A stretch of DNA of 64,000 nucleotides from the NCBI RefSeq assembly GCF_023897065.1, contig NZ_JAMHIV010000022.1, forward strand, positions 1 through 64,000, in the 5' to 3' direction. Source of the DNA: Crossiella sp. SN42 (GTDB lineage: Bacteria > Actinomycetota > Actinomycetes > Mycobacteriales > Pseudonocardiaceae). Below, piece by piece: positions 25,639 through 34,715 of this stretch (position 1 is the first letter of the stretch; the number at the start of each line of letters is the position of its first letter). The notes under the pieces are model-generated. The model worked only from the letters and a program-made list of their open reading frames with translations. It had not been told where the DNA came from and did not search any database. The position numbers and the translations under genes were made by a program.

Positions 25639-26302
25639 ACGACTGCTCTATCTGATCTTCGTCCGGCTCGGTGGCTGGCTGGTCTGCTCAGTCGGTCATC
25701 AACGGCCAAGGACGTGGAGTTACTAGTGCTGCGGCACGAAGTCGCCGTTCTGCGCCGGGTCACCCTCATCCGCGGTTGGAGTGGGTCATCGGCGGTGATC
25801 GCCGCATTGTGCGCATCGCAGACTCCCCCGTTAGGTGCGCGATCACCGAGTGATGACACCGGGCACCGTCCTGCGATGGCACCGACGCCTGATCGCGTAG
25901 AAGGGGGACAACAGCAGTTGGGGCTGCCGTCGGATCCAGGGCGAGTTGCTCATGCGCATGCGAACGCCGCCTGGGCTCCAGCGTGACACCGACACCTTCT
26001 GGCGACGGTTCCTGTGCGCGCAGGCCACGAGCGCGTTGGCCTGCGACTTCATCACATCCTCGGCACCACCACGAACCCGGACAGCCCTTGGGCAACGCAA
26101 CAAGCCCGCAACCTACTCATAGGCATCGGCGACCGGGCAGAAGACTTCCGATTCCTCATCCGCGATCGGGCCGGCCAGTTCACCGCCTCGTTCGACGCGG
26201 TCTTCTCCGGCGCAGGCATCCAGGTCGTGAAGACCCCCCACGGCGTTCCCCGAGCCAGACCTCAGTGGCCTGATCAGCGAGTACGCACCCACAGCAGTGT
26301 AA
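25639..26302 (+). pseudogene. Degenerate IS transposase/integrase (DDE type)
   Basis: Pieces of one transposase appear in different frames. LLYLIFVRLGGWLV is followed, one frame over, by TAKDVELLVLRHEVAVLRR; farther on lies HILGTTTNPDSPWATQQARN, then DFRFLIRDRAGQFTASFDAV and AGIQVVKTP; the terminal LISEYAPTAV ends at TAA 26300-26302. These match the core of integrase-type transposases. The middle and the stretch after VVKTP are deleted, so it is inactive. Confidence 0.65.
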
Positions 26303-26368
26303 GCGCAGATCAGGCCGTGTGGCCGACTTAGGCACCCATAGGGGTGTGCCGCCGTTTCGGCACTGCGG

Positions 26369-26398
26369 TTGCGTGTTGTTTCAAAATTTCGGTATGGT
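26369..26398 (+). promoter_or_regulatory. Candidate promoter of the ParB-helicase pair
   Basis: TTGCGT (26369-26374) and TATGGT (26393-26398) are separated by 18 bp in an unusually A+T-rich stretch (TTTCAAAATTTC), 34 bp before the ATG at 26432. It resembles a housekeeping sigma promoter. Confidence 0.4.
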
Positions 26399-26431
26399 GG
26401 TGTCGGCCTGTTCCAGGACAACGACTCATGG

Positions 26432-27703
26432 ATGAGAAACATCATGGAGAAGTACCTGCGGTCCCCGGTCATGGTGCCGATCACGGCCTGCCACCCCGAC
26501 CCCAACAACCCACGCCTCGCGCTGTCCGACGCGCCGGGCTACGCCGACGAGGCTGCGCTCTTCGACGAGACCCTGCGCAAGCAGATCCTCGAGGAGATCG
26601 GCAACGAGGCCTACGGCATCGCCGATCTGGCCGAGGCGATCGCCGGCCAGGGCTGGATGCCGATCGACAACATGCTCGGCTGGCAGCACCCGGACAACCC
26701 GAAGCGCTGGGTGATCGTGGAGGGCAACCGTCGGCTTGTCACCCTGAACCGGCTGCGTACCGACGACCTGCCGAAGGCACGCAAGAAGCTCGCGCGCGTG
26801 GAGGCCAAGGCGTCGAGCTACCCCAAGAGCGAGATCGAGGACTACCGGGCGCAGGTCCAGCGCCTGGAGCAGGTCATCGCCGACACCGAGACCCTGTCAA
26901 TCGTGCCCATCGACGCTTCAACTCCCGAGGAGTTGGAGCACAAGCTGCCCCGGGTCCTCGCCGTGCGGCACATCACCGGCGCCAAGGAGTGGGGCAACTA
27001 CGCCGAGGACATCTGGCTGCTCAACCGGTACGAGCACCTGTTCGCCGACACCTACGGCGAGAAAGCGGACCTCTCCTGGGACTCCGCGACCCTCAAGCGC
27101 GTGGCCCACGAGGCCTCGCTCGGCGAGACCACCACCAGGCGCCAGCTCCGGGCGGCGAAGTGGTTCAGCCACTTCCGCGCCGAGTGGGAGGACGAGTTGC
27201 CTGAGGGGGAAACGTTCGGCAAGACCGACTACTACCTGTTCGAGAACATCTCCAAGAAGCCGTGGGTCCGCCAGAAGTTCGGCATCAGCGAGGACGCCAT
27301 GGCGATCCCCGAGCAGGGGGAAACGGCGCTGTTCACCTGGGTGTTCAAGGAGCCGCGGACCAAGAAGGCCGAGACCAATCCGAACATCTTCTACCGGCAC
27401 GAGAACATCCTGGTCTGGGACCAGATGAACCGGTACGACGAGGCCCAGGGCACGTCGTTCGCCAGCCGGTTCGACGTGGAGAACCCGGGCGAGGCGCCGA
27501 CCATGCACGAGGTCGAGGCCGAGTATCTGATGCACAAGGCGACCAAGAAGCCTCACGCCGTCCTGGACGACCTGTTGCGGCGGCTGAACGAGTTCTCGGC
27601 GAGCCAACTCACGTCTGAGGGGCACTTCCTGCGTCCGCAACTGGAGCAGGTGCGCGACGTGGCGGCCAAGTTCATCAAGATGATCGACGCCTCGGAGGCC
27701 TGA
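26432..27703 (+). CDS. ParB/Srx-like domain protein, partner of SF2 helicase
   Basis: 423 residues from ATG 26432 (alternative ATG 26444 with GGATGAG upstream). The N-terminal domain opens with a ParB-like segment (VPITACHPDPNNPRLALSD), then IADLAEAIAGQGWMPIDNML and WVIVEGNRRLVTLNRL; the EGNRR motif (97-101) is the ParB/Srx signature seen in nuclease- and NTP-binding members. The rest (130-423) is helical and unfamiliar, with a coiled region near 120-150. Its stop overlaps the helicase start (TGATG), so the proteins are made together. No parA or centromere-like repeats are nearby, so chromosome partitioning is unlikely; a role in defence or DNA processing is inferred from the partner and mobile setting. 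Confidence 0.75.
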   Translation: MRNIMEKYLRSPVMVPITACHPDPNNPRLALSDAPGYADEAALFDETLRKQILEEIGNEAYGIADLAEAIAGQGWMPIDNMLGWQHPDNPKRWVIVEGNRRLVTLNRLRTDDLPKARKKLARVEAKASSYPKSEIEDYRAQVQRLEQVIADTETLSIVPIDASTPEELEHKLPRVLAVRHITGAKEWGNYAEDIWLLNRYEHLFADTYGEKADLSWDSATLKRVAHEASLGETTTRRQLRAAKWFSHFRAEWEDELPEGETFGKTDYYLFENISKKPWVRQKFGISEDAMAIPEQGETALFTWVFKEPRTKKAETNPNIFYRHENILVWDQMNRYDEAQGTSFASRFDVENPGEAPTMHEVEAEYLMHKATKKPHAVLDDLLRRLNEFSASQLTSEGHFLRPQLEQVRDVAAKFIKMIDASEA

Positions 27704-30078
27704 TGCCCCGCCACAGCATCACCGAGTCTCGCGTGCAGGCGGTTATCCACCGCCTGGCCGACATGGTGCTTCGCCTCGGCAGCGTCAACGCCGTCGCCCA
27801 GGGCCTCTCCCAGGCCCTGGGCGACCAGGCGGGGCGCATCTACCCGAACCGGATCCATGGACTCCTTACCGACGATCCGTCCCGAGGGGTGAACACCGCG
27901 ACCCTGAATCTGCTCGAGCAGGCCTGTGCCGCTTTCCAACCCGAGGCGCCGGTCGCGGAGTGGGTGTTCAGCCCGGACGCCATCCGCTCGATGGTGGCGG
28001 CCCACGCCGCCAGACTGTCCCGTCGCGAGGCGCTGGCGACGGTGGCCGACGAGCTTGGCATTCCCGTCGGCGTCGTCGCGGCGACTGCCCCCGAAAGCGC
28101 GAAACCGGCCGTCGCCGTCCAGCAGGACTCCCGCCTGATCCCCGACTGGTCCTGGCAAGACGACGCGGTGGAGGCATCGCTGAAGTCTTTGTCGCAGGGC
28201 GCTATCAAGGCCGGCTTGATCGTGCCTACCGGCGGTGGCAAGACGCGCATCGCACTGCGGATCGCCCTTGAGTGGCTCACCGCCCAGGAGCCGAGTCGCA
28301 CTGTTCTCTGGGTTACTCACCGTCACCTGCTCAAGACGCAGGCCAGGAGAACGCTGCAGGCCTTGATGCGTGAGTCAGGGCTTGGGTCCGATGAGGCGAC
28401 TCAGGCCTTCGAGCGGGTCCACTTTGCGATGACGAGCAACCTCAACGGGACCCTGGCGAACCTCGGCGACTCGCTGTCCCTAGCGATCGTGGACGAGGCG
28501 CACCACGCTGCGGCGTCCTCTTACGCGCCCATCCTCAACCTCAAGAGCGTTCCGGGCCTGTTCCTGACCGCCACGCCGAATCGGTCAGACGTCCTGCCGA
28601 TCGGCATCGACGAGATCACGTACACGATCACCTATCGCGAACTGTTCCGCCGGGGCTGCGTCATCGAGCCGGTCTTCGACCCTCCGGAGAACATGCCGGA
28701 TCTGGATTGGCACTCGCCCGGAGGACTGCGCGATCTTGCGGACTACCTGCTCGAGCGGACTGACACCGACTTCGCGAAGCCACTCGTCGCTGTATCGCTG
28801 CGCGAGCGTGCCGAGAACCTGTACAGGGCTCTCCTCGAGCAGTTGGAGATGAGAGACTCGCACCCCCTGGTGAGCGATGACATCGCCTTCGTTCACGGCG
28901 ACGCCAACAGTCGCGGCCTGCCCACACCGGGAGAATTCCTGGACGAGTTCGCGGCACGGCCAGCTGGGATTCTCATCGCGACCAGCCAACTCGTCGGTGA
29001 GGGGTTCGACGATCCATCCATCGACGCCGCCGTCATCACGTACCCCTCCTCCAGTATCGGCCACCTCATGCAGGTGGCGGGTCGGGCGCTACGCGCAGCG
29101 CCAGGAAAATCCACCGCCCACGTCGTGCAAGTCCACGATTCAACTCTCGAGTACCACTTCGAGCAGCGGTGGCTCTATCAGGACATCTCGGATGCCCTGC
29201 GCCCGGCCCTCGTCGACTTGACCTACTCATCGCCGGCGGACCTCGAGGTACAGGTTCGTCGGCAATTGGAAGAACACCACGTGCCTGGACGCATTGCCGC
29301 CGACCTCCTGGAGGAACTCCGAACTGTGCCGGCGAGCGCCCCGATCCATCTCATGCTCACCGGCCTTCCCTACTTCGGCGGCGTGGACGACTTCGAGGCC
29401 CAGGCCTCGTGGAGTGCACTACTTGTTACGCCGACCGAGCGGCACCGGTTCGTGCACGCCTTCAACGAGTTGTCCTCCCGGACGGAAGATCTCCGAGACC
29501 AGGCCGCATGGTTGTTGCAGCGACTGGGCAGAACGACGTCATCTCAACACCTGCGCACGTCCTACGCCAACCTCGTGCCGGCAACTGAACACGCTCGCAG
29601 GGAGATCGCCGGCACGCCCTACTACGGGAGCGAGAGTCGGGGCTATCGGCCAGGGCGAAATACGACGTGGCTCAAATATGTGACGTTCACGTTCGCCCCC
29701 GCGGTTCCGTCAGCGCTCGAGAAGTTGTTCGCAGACTCGTACAACCGTAATCCCGTTCTTGCCCAATATGTCGCTCAACCTGAGAAGTGGCGCTCAGCGC
29801 TCCGCCTGGAATTGCCTATTCACGGATCAGAGGCATTCCTCTTGGACGCAGAACAAGCTGTCTGGCTGAACGAGCAACTGAGCGAACTCGAACGCAAGCT
29901 CGCAGCGAGTAGTCGGCCCCGAGTGTTCATTGACCTTGAGGCGTGGCGAGTTGCGATCGACCGCTGTTCGCTTCCCCGCCGCGTCATCGAGCACATCGAG
30001 CAGTTGCTACGACCGGAGCGACGTGAGCATCACCTGCTCGCCCTCGACGCAGAGCCCACTGCGAAAACGACGGAGTAG
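27703..30078 (+). CDS. SF2 DEAH-box helicase of a two-gene candidate defence module
   Basis: 791 residues. The N-terminal ~140 residues form an accessory, mostly helical domain of unknown type. The helicase core follows: WQDDAVEASL (Q-like), Walker A VPTGGGKTRIAL (Lys180), ILWVTH-type Ia region (VLWVTHRHLLKTQARRTL), DEAHH (264-268), FLTATPNR (motif III), then domain 2 with FVHGDANSRG, ILIATSQLVGEGFDDPSIDA and the QVAGRALRA motif VI. All catalytic motifs are intact. About 300 C-terminal residues are unassigned and include a long stretch from YYGSESRGYRPGRNTTWLKY onward. Translationally coupled to the ParB-like gene by a 1-bp overlap. Likely acts on DNA in phage or plasmid defence (inference). 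Base composition is less GC-biased than the flanks, fitting transfer. Confidence 0.85.
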   Translation: MPRHSITESRVQAVIHRLADMVLRLGSVNAVAQGLSQALGDQAGRIYPNRIHGLLTDDPSRGVNTATLNLLEQACAAFQPEAPVAEWVFSPDAIRSMVAAHAARLSRREALATVADELGIPVGVVAATAPESAKPAVAVQQDSRLIPDWSWQDDAVEASLKSLSQGAIKAGLIVPTGGGKTRIALRIALEWLTAQEPSRTVLWVTHRHLLKTQARRTLQALMRESGLGSDEATQAFERVHFAMTSNLNGTLANLGDSLSLAIVDEAHHAAASSYAPILNLKSVPGLFLTATPNRSDVLPIGIDEITYTITYRELFRRGCVIEPVFDPPENMPDLDWHSPGGLRDLADYLLERTDTDFAKPLVAVSLRERAENLYRALLEQLEMRDSHPLVSDDIAFVHGDANSRGLPTPGEFLDEFAARPAGILIATSQLVGEGFDDPSIDAAVITYPSSSIGHLMQVAGRALRAAPGKSTAHVVQVHDSTLEYHFEQRWLYQDISDALRPALVDLTYSSPADLEVQVRRQLEEHHVPGRIAADLLEELRTVPASAPIHLMLTGLPYFGGVDDFEAQASWSALLVTPTERHRFVHAFNELSSRTEDLRDQAAWLLQRLGRTTSSQHLRTSYANLVPATEHARREIAGTPYYGSESRGYRPGRNTTWLKYVTFTFAPAVPSALEKLFADSYNRNPVLAQYVAQPEKWRSALRLELPIHGSEAFLLDAEQAVWLNEQLSELERKLAASSRPRVFIDLEAWRVAIDRCSLPRRVIEHIEQLLRPERREHHLLALDAEPTAKTTE

Positions 30079-30293
30079 AACATGCATCTTCAGTCAGGCC
30101 AGCGAGTCAAGCGCAAGGACCTTGCATCAACAGTACGGCGGCAGCTGGCAGGCTGACGGGCTATTCCACTGCACCGGCGAAGGCCAACGCGGAGATCGGC
30201 AAGTGATGGTACATCCGCAGGGCTCGTGAGCTTGGCCTGTTGCCCTCTTTGGGTTCGCCCGAGGGGGAGCGATAACGAAGGAGCACCACTGCA
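30079..30293 (+). other. Short-fragment stretch between helicase and integrase remnant
   Basis: No intact gene. A 24-codon frame starts MHLQSGQRVKRKDLASTVRR just after the helicase. A second fragment, PAKANAEIGK then WYIRRARELGLLPSLGSPEG, is split by a TGA and ends at TAA, like a broken excisionase or regulator preceding the integrase. These read as decayed element DNA. Confidence 0.35.
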
Positions 30294-30951
30294 GTGGGGG
30301 ACCCGATCGAGAAGATCGAGCTGAAGGACGGTACGACGAGGTACCGGTTCGTGATCGACATCGGGCGCGACCCGGCGACCGGCAAGCGTAGGCAGTTGAC
30401 GAAGACCTACGACACCAAGAAGGCAGCCCGCGCCGAGTACGCCAAGGTCAAGCGCCAGACCGACGAGGGGACGTTCGTCGGGCCGGACAAGACCACCGTG
30501 TCGGCATGGCTGGACACCTGGTTGAAGTCCACGACGGTGGGCGTTGAAAAGGCCACCGCCGCCAACTACGCCGACGCCCTGCTGCCGGTGCGCGAGCGGC
30601 TCGGCGAGAAACGGCTCCAGGAGGTCACCGAGGAGGACGCGGACGAGTTGGTGAGCTGGATGCTCACCTCCGGTCGCAAGCGCGGCGGGAAGGTCGGCAG
30701 CGGGCTCAGCGTGCGTTCCGTGCAGCCCACGCTAGGGCGCTTCAGATCATCGCGGAACGTAGCGTCGCGGCGCGGGCTGGTCGTCCGCAACATCGCTTGG
30801 TACACGCAGATCCCGCGCGAGGCGCGGCGCAAGGCGGCGGCTGCGGCGGGTGCCCTGGAGTGAGGCGGAGGTGAGACAGTTCCTCGCCTCGATCCGCGAC
30901 CACAGATGGAGCGCCGTCGACCTCGACGCCGGGACGCTGTGGAAGGACTGA
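30294..30951 (+). pseudogene. Tyrosine recombinase (integrase), truncated and frameshifted
   Basis: GTG start. The N-terminal arm-binding domain (RYRFVIDIGRDPATGKRRQL, TYDTKKAARAEYAKVKRQTD) and SAM-like core-binding domain (TVSAWLDTWLKSTT, ANYADALLPVRERLGEKRL) are recognisable. Near 30850 the frame shifts: RVPWSEAEVRQFLASIRDHR continues in another frame, then jumps by deletion to AVDLDAGTLWKD and stops at TGA 30949-30951. The catalytic Arg-His-Arg-Tyr half is missing, so it is dead. It marks the right side of the mobile island. Confidence 0.75.
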
Positions 30952-31449
30952 GCGGCATGCTCCGGCCTGTTCTTCGAGGTCAGCCTCCAGCTTAACCGGC
31001 CGAGTAAAGGAGTCCGTTGTTCGCCCGAACCCCCGGTGATGGCTTATGGCACGAGGTTCTCCAGCGCAGCCAGTCAGTGGTCATCGCTGACCTCAGCGCA
31101 CCCGCTGACCATGTGTCGTATCGGGAGGCTGTCGGGTGGGCGGTTTCGGGTCGTGTCGCGGCCCGAGACCACTGCTGCTGTGCCACACCGCCGCGCCATG
31201 ACTCCTGTCGCCTCCTGAGTCAGGGATTGGGTGCTCGGGGCGTGCACCCATGACCGTCCCCGACTACGCCAGCGCCGGACATGCCTCGCGAAACAGCGTC
31301 ATCCCTGATCGTTCCGTGTCAGCGTGGCCATCCAGATACAGAAATCAGGGCTGGTTCAACAGGTCTGAATGGTCTAGTAGCGCGGCATGCGACACTGCCC
31401 CGAACGGCGCTATGGTCAATTTAACCAATTCAGGTAATTTGTTCGCCGA
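30952..31449. other. Gene-free stretch before the regulator
   Basis: About 500 bp with no convincing gene. Open frames (for example 31017-31253) are short, overlap in several frames and lack recognisable motifs. The right end from about 31395 is A+T-rich (TCAATTTAACCAATTCAGGTAATTTG) and probably holds the promoter of the LAL regulator. Confidence 0.4.
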
Positions 31450-31497
31450 GGCATCTTTGGGGTAGATGCCGGACGAGGCATCTCGGGGGTAGATGCC
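31450..31497. repeat. Tandem pair of inverted repeats upstream of the LAL regulator (candidate operator)
   Basis: GGCATCT-N7-AGATGCC occurs twice, at 31450-31470 and 31477-31497, 27 bp apart start to start. The loops are TTGGGGT and CGGGGGT, so each unit also contains a G-rich core (GGGGTAG). It lies 65 bp before the preferred GTG start of the regulator, a position suited to autoregulation. The 8-bp core TGGGGTAG recurs inverted at 34492-34499, ahead of the biosynthetic operon. Confidence 0.55.
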
Positions 31498-31561
31498 GGG
31501 ATTCCCGTGCAGAAGATCCTTTCCGGATTTCTGTCCGGATGAGATCACCCGGGGGGGACAC

Positions 31562-34213
31562 GTGGAACTGGTCGGGCGTGAGCGCGAACTGGAACTACTG
31601 AATGATGCGGTGCGGTCAGCCGGCGGAATGCTCGACGGCACCTTCGTGGTCACCGGACCCGGGGGTGCTGGCAAGACCGCGCTTCTCAGCGCCTTCGCCC
31701 GGGGACTCGATGAGGGCCTGGTCCTGTTCGCCGCCGGCTCGCGGGCCGAGCGTGACATCGGACTCGGTGTGCTACGCCAGCTCATGGCGCACCCGAGACT
31801 GCCGCCAGCCGCGGCGCAACTCGTCGACCGCATGGCGGGGGTGGACCGGCTCGCGCCGGACGGGGCCACATCGGTCCGCGGTCGTCCCCGCTCGACCGTG
31901 CACCGATCTGACGCGCTGCTGCTCGACGAACTGTGCCGCGTGCTTACCGTGGAGTCCGAGCGCCATCGCGTCGTGATCATGATCGACGACGTGCACGAGG
32001 CCGACAAGCTGTCCCTTACCGCGCTGGCCTACCTGCAGCGTCGCTTCCGCCTCAGTCGCGTAGTTTTCGTGCTAGCGCAGCCGTTCCTGCCAGCGGGCAG
32101 CGTCGACGTCGACGGCCAGTTGCCCGGCAAGCGCCTGGTGCTCTCGCCGATGTCGCCCGCGGCCGTCGGCACCCTGGTCGCCGCCGAGCTGGGTGGCGCG
32201 TGGGCCGCTGAGCACGCGGCCGAGGTCCACGAGATCACCGGCGGGAATCCTGGCCTGGTCACCGCGGTCATCGACGACCAACTTGCCGTCCACTGCGCGC
32301 ACTCGCCCACGGACCGGGTCGCTCCTGGCCCGATGTTCGCTCAGGCATACCTGACCTACCTGCACCGCTTGGGCGCGCCGACCGTCGCCATCGCGTATCG
32401 CCTCGCGCTGCTCGACGAGCAGCTGACCAGCGCGACTTCCGCCACGGCGTTACTCGTCGCCGTCATGCCGTCCCGGGCCGACCAGATCGCGTGCGCCGTC
32501 AACGAACTTGAAAGCGCTGGCCTGCTGCACGGCGGGCGCTTCCGCCACCCCGCGGTCCGTGCGGCCGTGGAGCGCAGCACGCGGAAGAGATCCACCGAGG
32601 CAGACGCCCCGGGAACGGTGACAGGGCTGCATCTGGTCCGGCCCGACGCCGAACTCGTCAACGCGGGCGTCGAGGCAGTCGACTGGAGCCAGCCGCGATG
32701 GCTTCTCGACGACACCCCGGCGGAGCTGGCCCTCCTGGACCGGCCGCGCGACGGCGAGGCCGGCGGCCGGCATCCCGAACGGGAGGCAACGGACTGCGCG
32801 GCCACCGGCAAGCGCGCCGCCCAGAGCCGACACCGGCTGCGTCCCAACGTCCGGGGGACCGCGGCCGGGTCCGCCGTGGCGTCCCCGGATGCCGATGGGG
32901 AATCCGCGGCGCTGGCACCCGCACGGCCCGGTCTCGACACTGACGACGCCACGTCCGAAGTGACCCGCGACCGGTCGGCACCGCCAGTAGGGACACCGGG
33001 GTCCCGGCACGACGATCCGTCGCCGCGCACGGCTGCTGGGCTGTCGTCGCGCGTTGTCGCCCTGTCACTGCACGCTGCCGATCCGTCGTCGGACGCTACC
33101 GGCGGACTGTCACCCCGCGACGAACCGTTCGCACAGTTCGTTCCCCTGGCCCACCGCTATGCCGACGGGCAGGTGGCGCGGTCGCGCCTGTCACCGAGCG
33201 AAGTCGCGAGCCGCCGCGCCCTCGCCGGAGAGACCGGCCGCCTGGTCTGGCAGGCCGAGGCCAAGCGGCGTCGCGGCGAGCTGCGCGAAGCCGTCCAGAT
33301 GGTGGAGACCGCGCTTCGGATGCTTCCCGCGGGCGAATGGGGCCCGGCACTCGCCGGCCCTCTGTCGGTCGCGGTCACGGCCAATACCGCGATGGGACGG
33401 CTGGACAGCGCCGAGCACCTGCTGCGGGCAGCCATGTCGGAGTCGCTGCTCGACACCCACTTCGGGCTGCGGCTGCTCTGGTCGCTCGGCCAATACCAGA
33501 TCGCGCGTCGGCGGCCGGGCGAGGCGCTGGACACGTTCTTCCGCTGCGCACAGACGATGGTCGGGCGAGGACTGGACCGACCGGCCCTCGCGCCGTGGCG
33601 CACCAGCGCGGCGGAGGCCCAGTTCATGCTCGGCAACGAGCGTGTGGCTCGCTCGCTCGCCGCGCTGGAGCTGGAGCGGGCAGGGCGCGAGGCACCCCGT
33701 ACCCGAGGGCGCGCCCTGCGCGTGCTGGCCTCGACCTGCCGGCCCCGGGACCGGCTGGGGCTGCTGAAGGAGTCGGTGCAGCTGCTCAGCGGCAGCGGCG
33801 ATCGCGTCGAGGTCGCGCACTCCCTACGGGAGCTGAGCCGCGCGCACAAGCTGGTCGGGGCCGCGCGCGAAGCGCACTCCGCCGCGGCACGGGCCTTCGA
33901 TCTCGCGCGGGCATGCGGCCTCCAGCCTCTGGTGGAGGATCCACTCCTCGTTGAACTGATCGGCCCGCTGGGGCAGCCGGCCCCACAGACCGATCCGCTC
34001 ACCGAGACCGAGCGCAAGGTCGCGACACTCGCGGTCCGCGGACACACCAACCGGCAGATCAGCAAGAAGCTCTTCATCACGGTGAGCACCGTCGAGCAGC
34101 ACCTCACCCGTATCTACCGGAAGCTCAACGTCACCGGACGCGCGACGCTGGCCCAGCTGCTGACCGACGAGATGGGTCGCCTGCGCGGCGTGGACGGCTG
34201 CCAAGCCGGATAA
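31562..34213 (+). CDS. LAL-family LuxR regulator, likely cluster-specific activator
   Basis: 883 residues from GTG 31562, just after GGGGGGGA; the start VELVGRERELELLNDAVRSA is the conserved LAL N-terminus. A longer frame from ATG 31493 would begin inside the upstream repeat and is less likely. Walker A TGPGGAGKTALL lies near residue 37; Walker B VVIMIDDVHEADKLSLTALAYL follows. The C-terminal LuxR HTH reads LTETERKVATLAVRGHTNRQ then ISKKLFITVSTVEQHLTRIY. Such proteins activate neighbouring PKS clusters. Residues about 340-530 are an unusually long low-complexity linker rich in Arg, Asp, Ser and Pro. Leu at 32450-32452 is encoded by TTA, implying dependence on the bldA tRNA. Confidence 0.88.
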   Translation: MELVGRERELELLNDAVRSAGGMLDGTFVVTGPGGAGKTALLSAFARGLDEGLVLFAAGSRAERDIGLGVLRQLMAHPRLPPAAAQLVDRMAGVDRLAPDGATSVRGRPRSTVHRSDALLLDELCRVLTVESERHRVVIMIDDVHEADKLSLTALAYLQRRFRLSRVVFVLAQPFLPAGSVDVDGQLPGKRLVLSPMSPAAVGTLVAAELGGAWAAEHAAEVHEITGGNPGLVTAVIDDQLAVHCAHSPTDRVAPGPMFAQAYLTYLHRLGAPTVAIAYRLALLDEQLTSATSATALLVAVMPSRADQIACAVNELESAGLLHGGRFRHPAVRAAVERSTRKRSTEADAPGTVTGLHLVRPDAELVNAGVEAVDWSQPRWLLDDTPAELALLDRPRDGEAGGRHPEREATDCAATGKRAAQSRHRLRPNVRGTAAGSAVASPDADGESAALAPARPGLDTDDATSEVTRDRSAPPVGTPGSRHDDPSPRTAAGLSSRVVALSLHAADPSSDATGGLSPRDEPFAQFVPLAHRYADGQVARSRLSPSEVASRRALAGETGRLVWQAEAKRRRGELREAVQMVETALRMLPAGEWGPALAGPLSVAVTANTAMGRLDSAEHLLRAAMSESLLDTHFGLRLLWSLGQYQIARRRPGEALDTFFRCAQTMVGRGLDRPALAPWRTSAAEAQFMLGNERVARSLAALELERAGREAPRTRGRALRVLASTCRPRDRLGLLKESVQLLSGSGDRVEVAHSLRELSRAHKLVGAAREAHSAAARAFDLARACGLQPLVEDPLLVELIGPLGQPAPQTDPLTETERKVATLAVRGHTNRQISKKLFITVSTVEQHLTRIYRKLNVTGRATLAQLLTDEMGRLRGVDGCQAG

Positions 34214-34230
34214 TCCGACGGCACCTCTAC

Positions 34231-34246
34231 GGTGGGGCAACCCACC
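34231..34246. terminator. Short hairpin after the LAL regulator
   Basis: GGTGGG and CCCACC pair around a GCAA tetraloop, 17 bp after the regulator stop codon. Without a T-run it is only a possible terminator. Confidence 0.3.
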
Positions 34247-34715
34247 ACGGGCCCTGGGAGCCGTTTCGGCTCCACCCGTGTCCGCGCTCGACGGCCGGTG
34301 ACCTCTCGTGTGGCGGCCTGCCGCGGCGCTCTCGCAGACCTGCCGCGAACTCCGCTCCGTCCGCGTCCCCGGACGGTGGCGAACTCGCGCCACCGTGCCC
34401 ACGGCTGGTGACACCGGGCACGCCGCCGTAGTCGCCGACCAGGCTCGTCCCATCGCGACGATCCCTGATCCCGCATCTTCCGGCAGCACCCCTACCCCAG
34501 GCCCGGACTGGGGTCCCCTCTTCGGCGATTAAGGGGTGTTCAGCCGGTCGCCGCCCCGCAGATCGTGGGCGCATCGAACCGCCGACCCGGGGAGCCGACA
34601 TGATCGATCGATCGCAGCACGGTGCGCGCCCGTTCGACCCCATGGCGGCCACAACAGGATTCCCAGGCGGCCGGGCGACGCCCGGTCCCGGCACCGCGAC
34701 AGCCCGGCGGGGGTG
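34247..34715. other. Gene-free upstream region of the biosynthetic operon
   Basis: About 470 bp with no supportable gene; open frames here lack protein-like composition. It should contain the promoter of the operon starting with the 3-hydroxyacyl-CoA dehydrogenase. CTACCCCA at 34492-34499 is the complement of the TGGGGTAG core in the repeats upstream of the LAL gene, and GCATCTT lies 13 bp before it, so LAL binding here is plausible. Confidence 0.4.

Noticed and set aside
31017-31253. Open frame before the LAL regulator
   Set aside because: No ribosome site or motif, overlapping frames of equal quality, and Cys/Arg-rich composition.
31493-31561. ATG 31493 as start of the LAL regulator
   Set aside because: It lies inside the second inverted repeat, lacks a ribosome site and adds residues unlike LAL N-termini; GTG 31562 has GGGGGGGA upstream.
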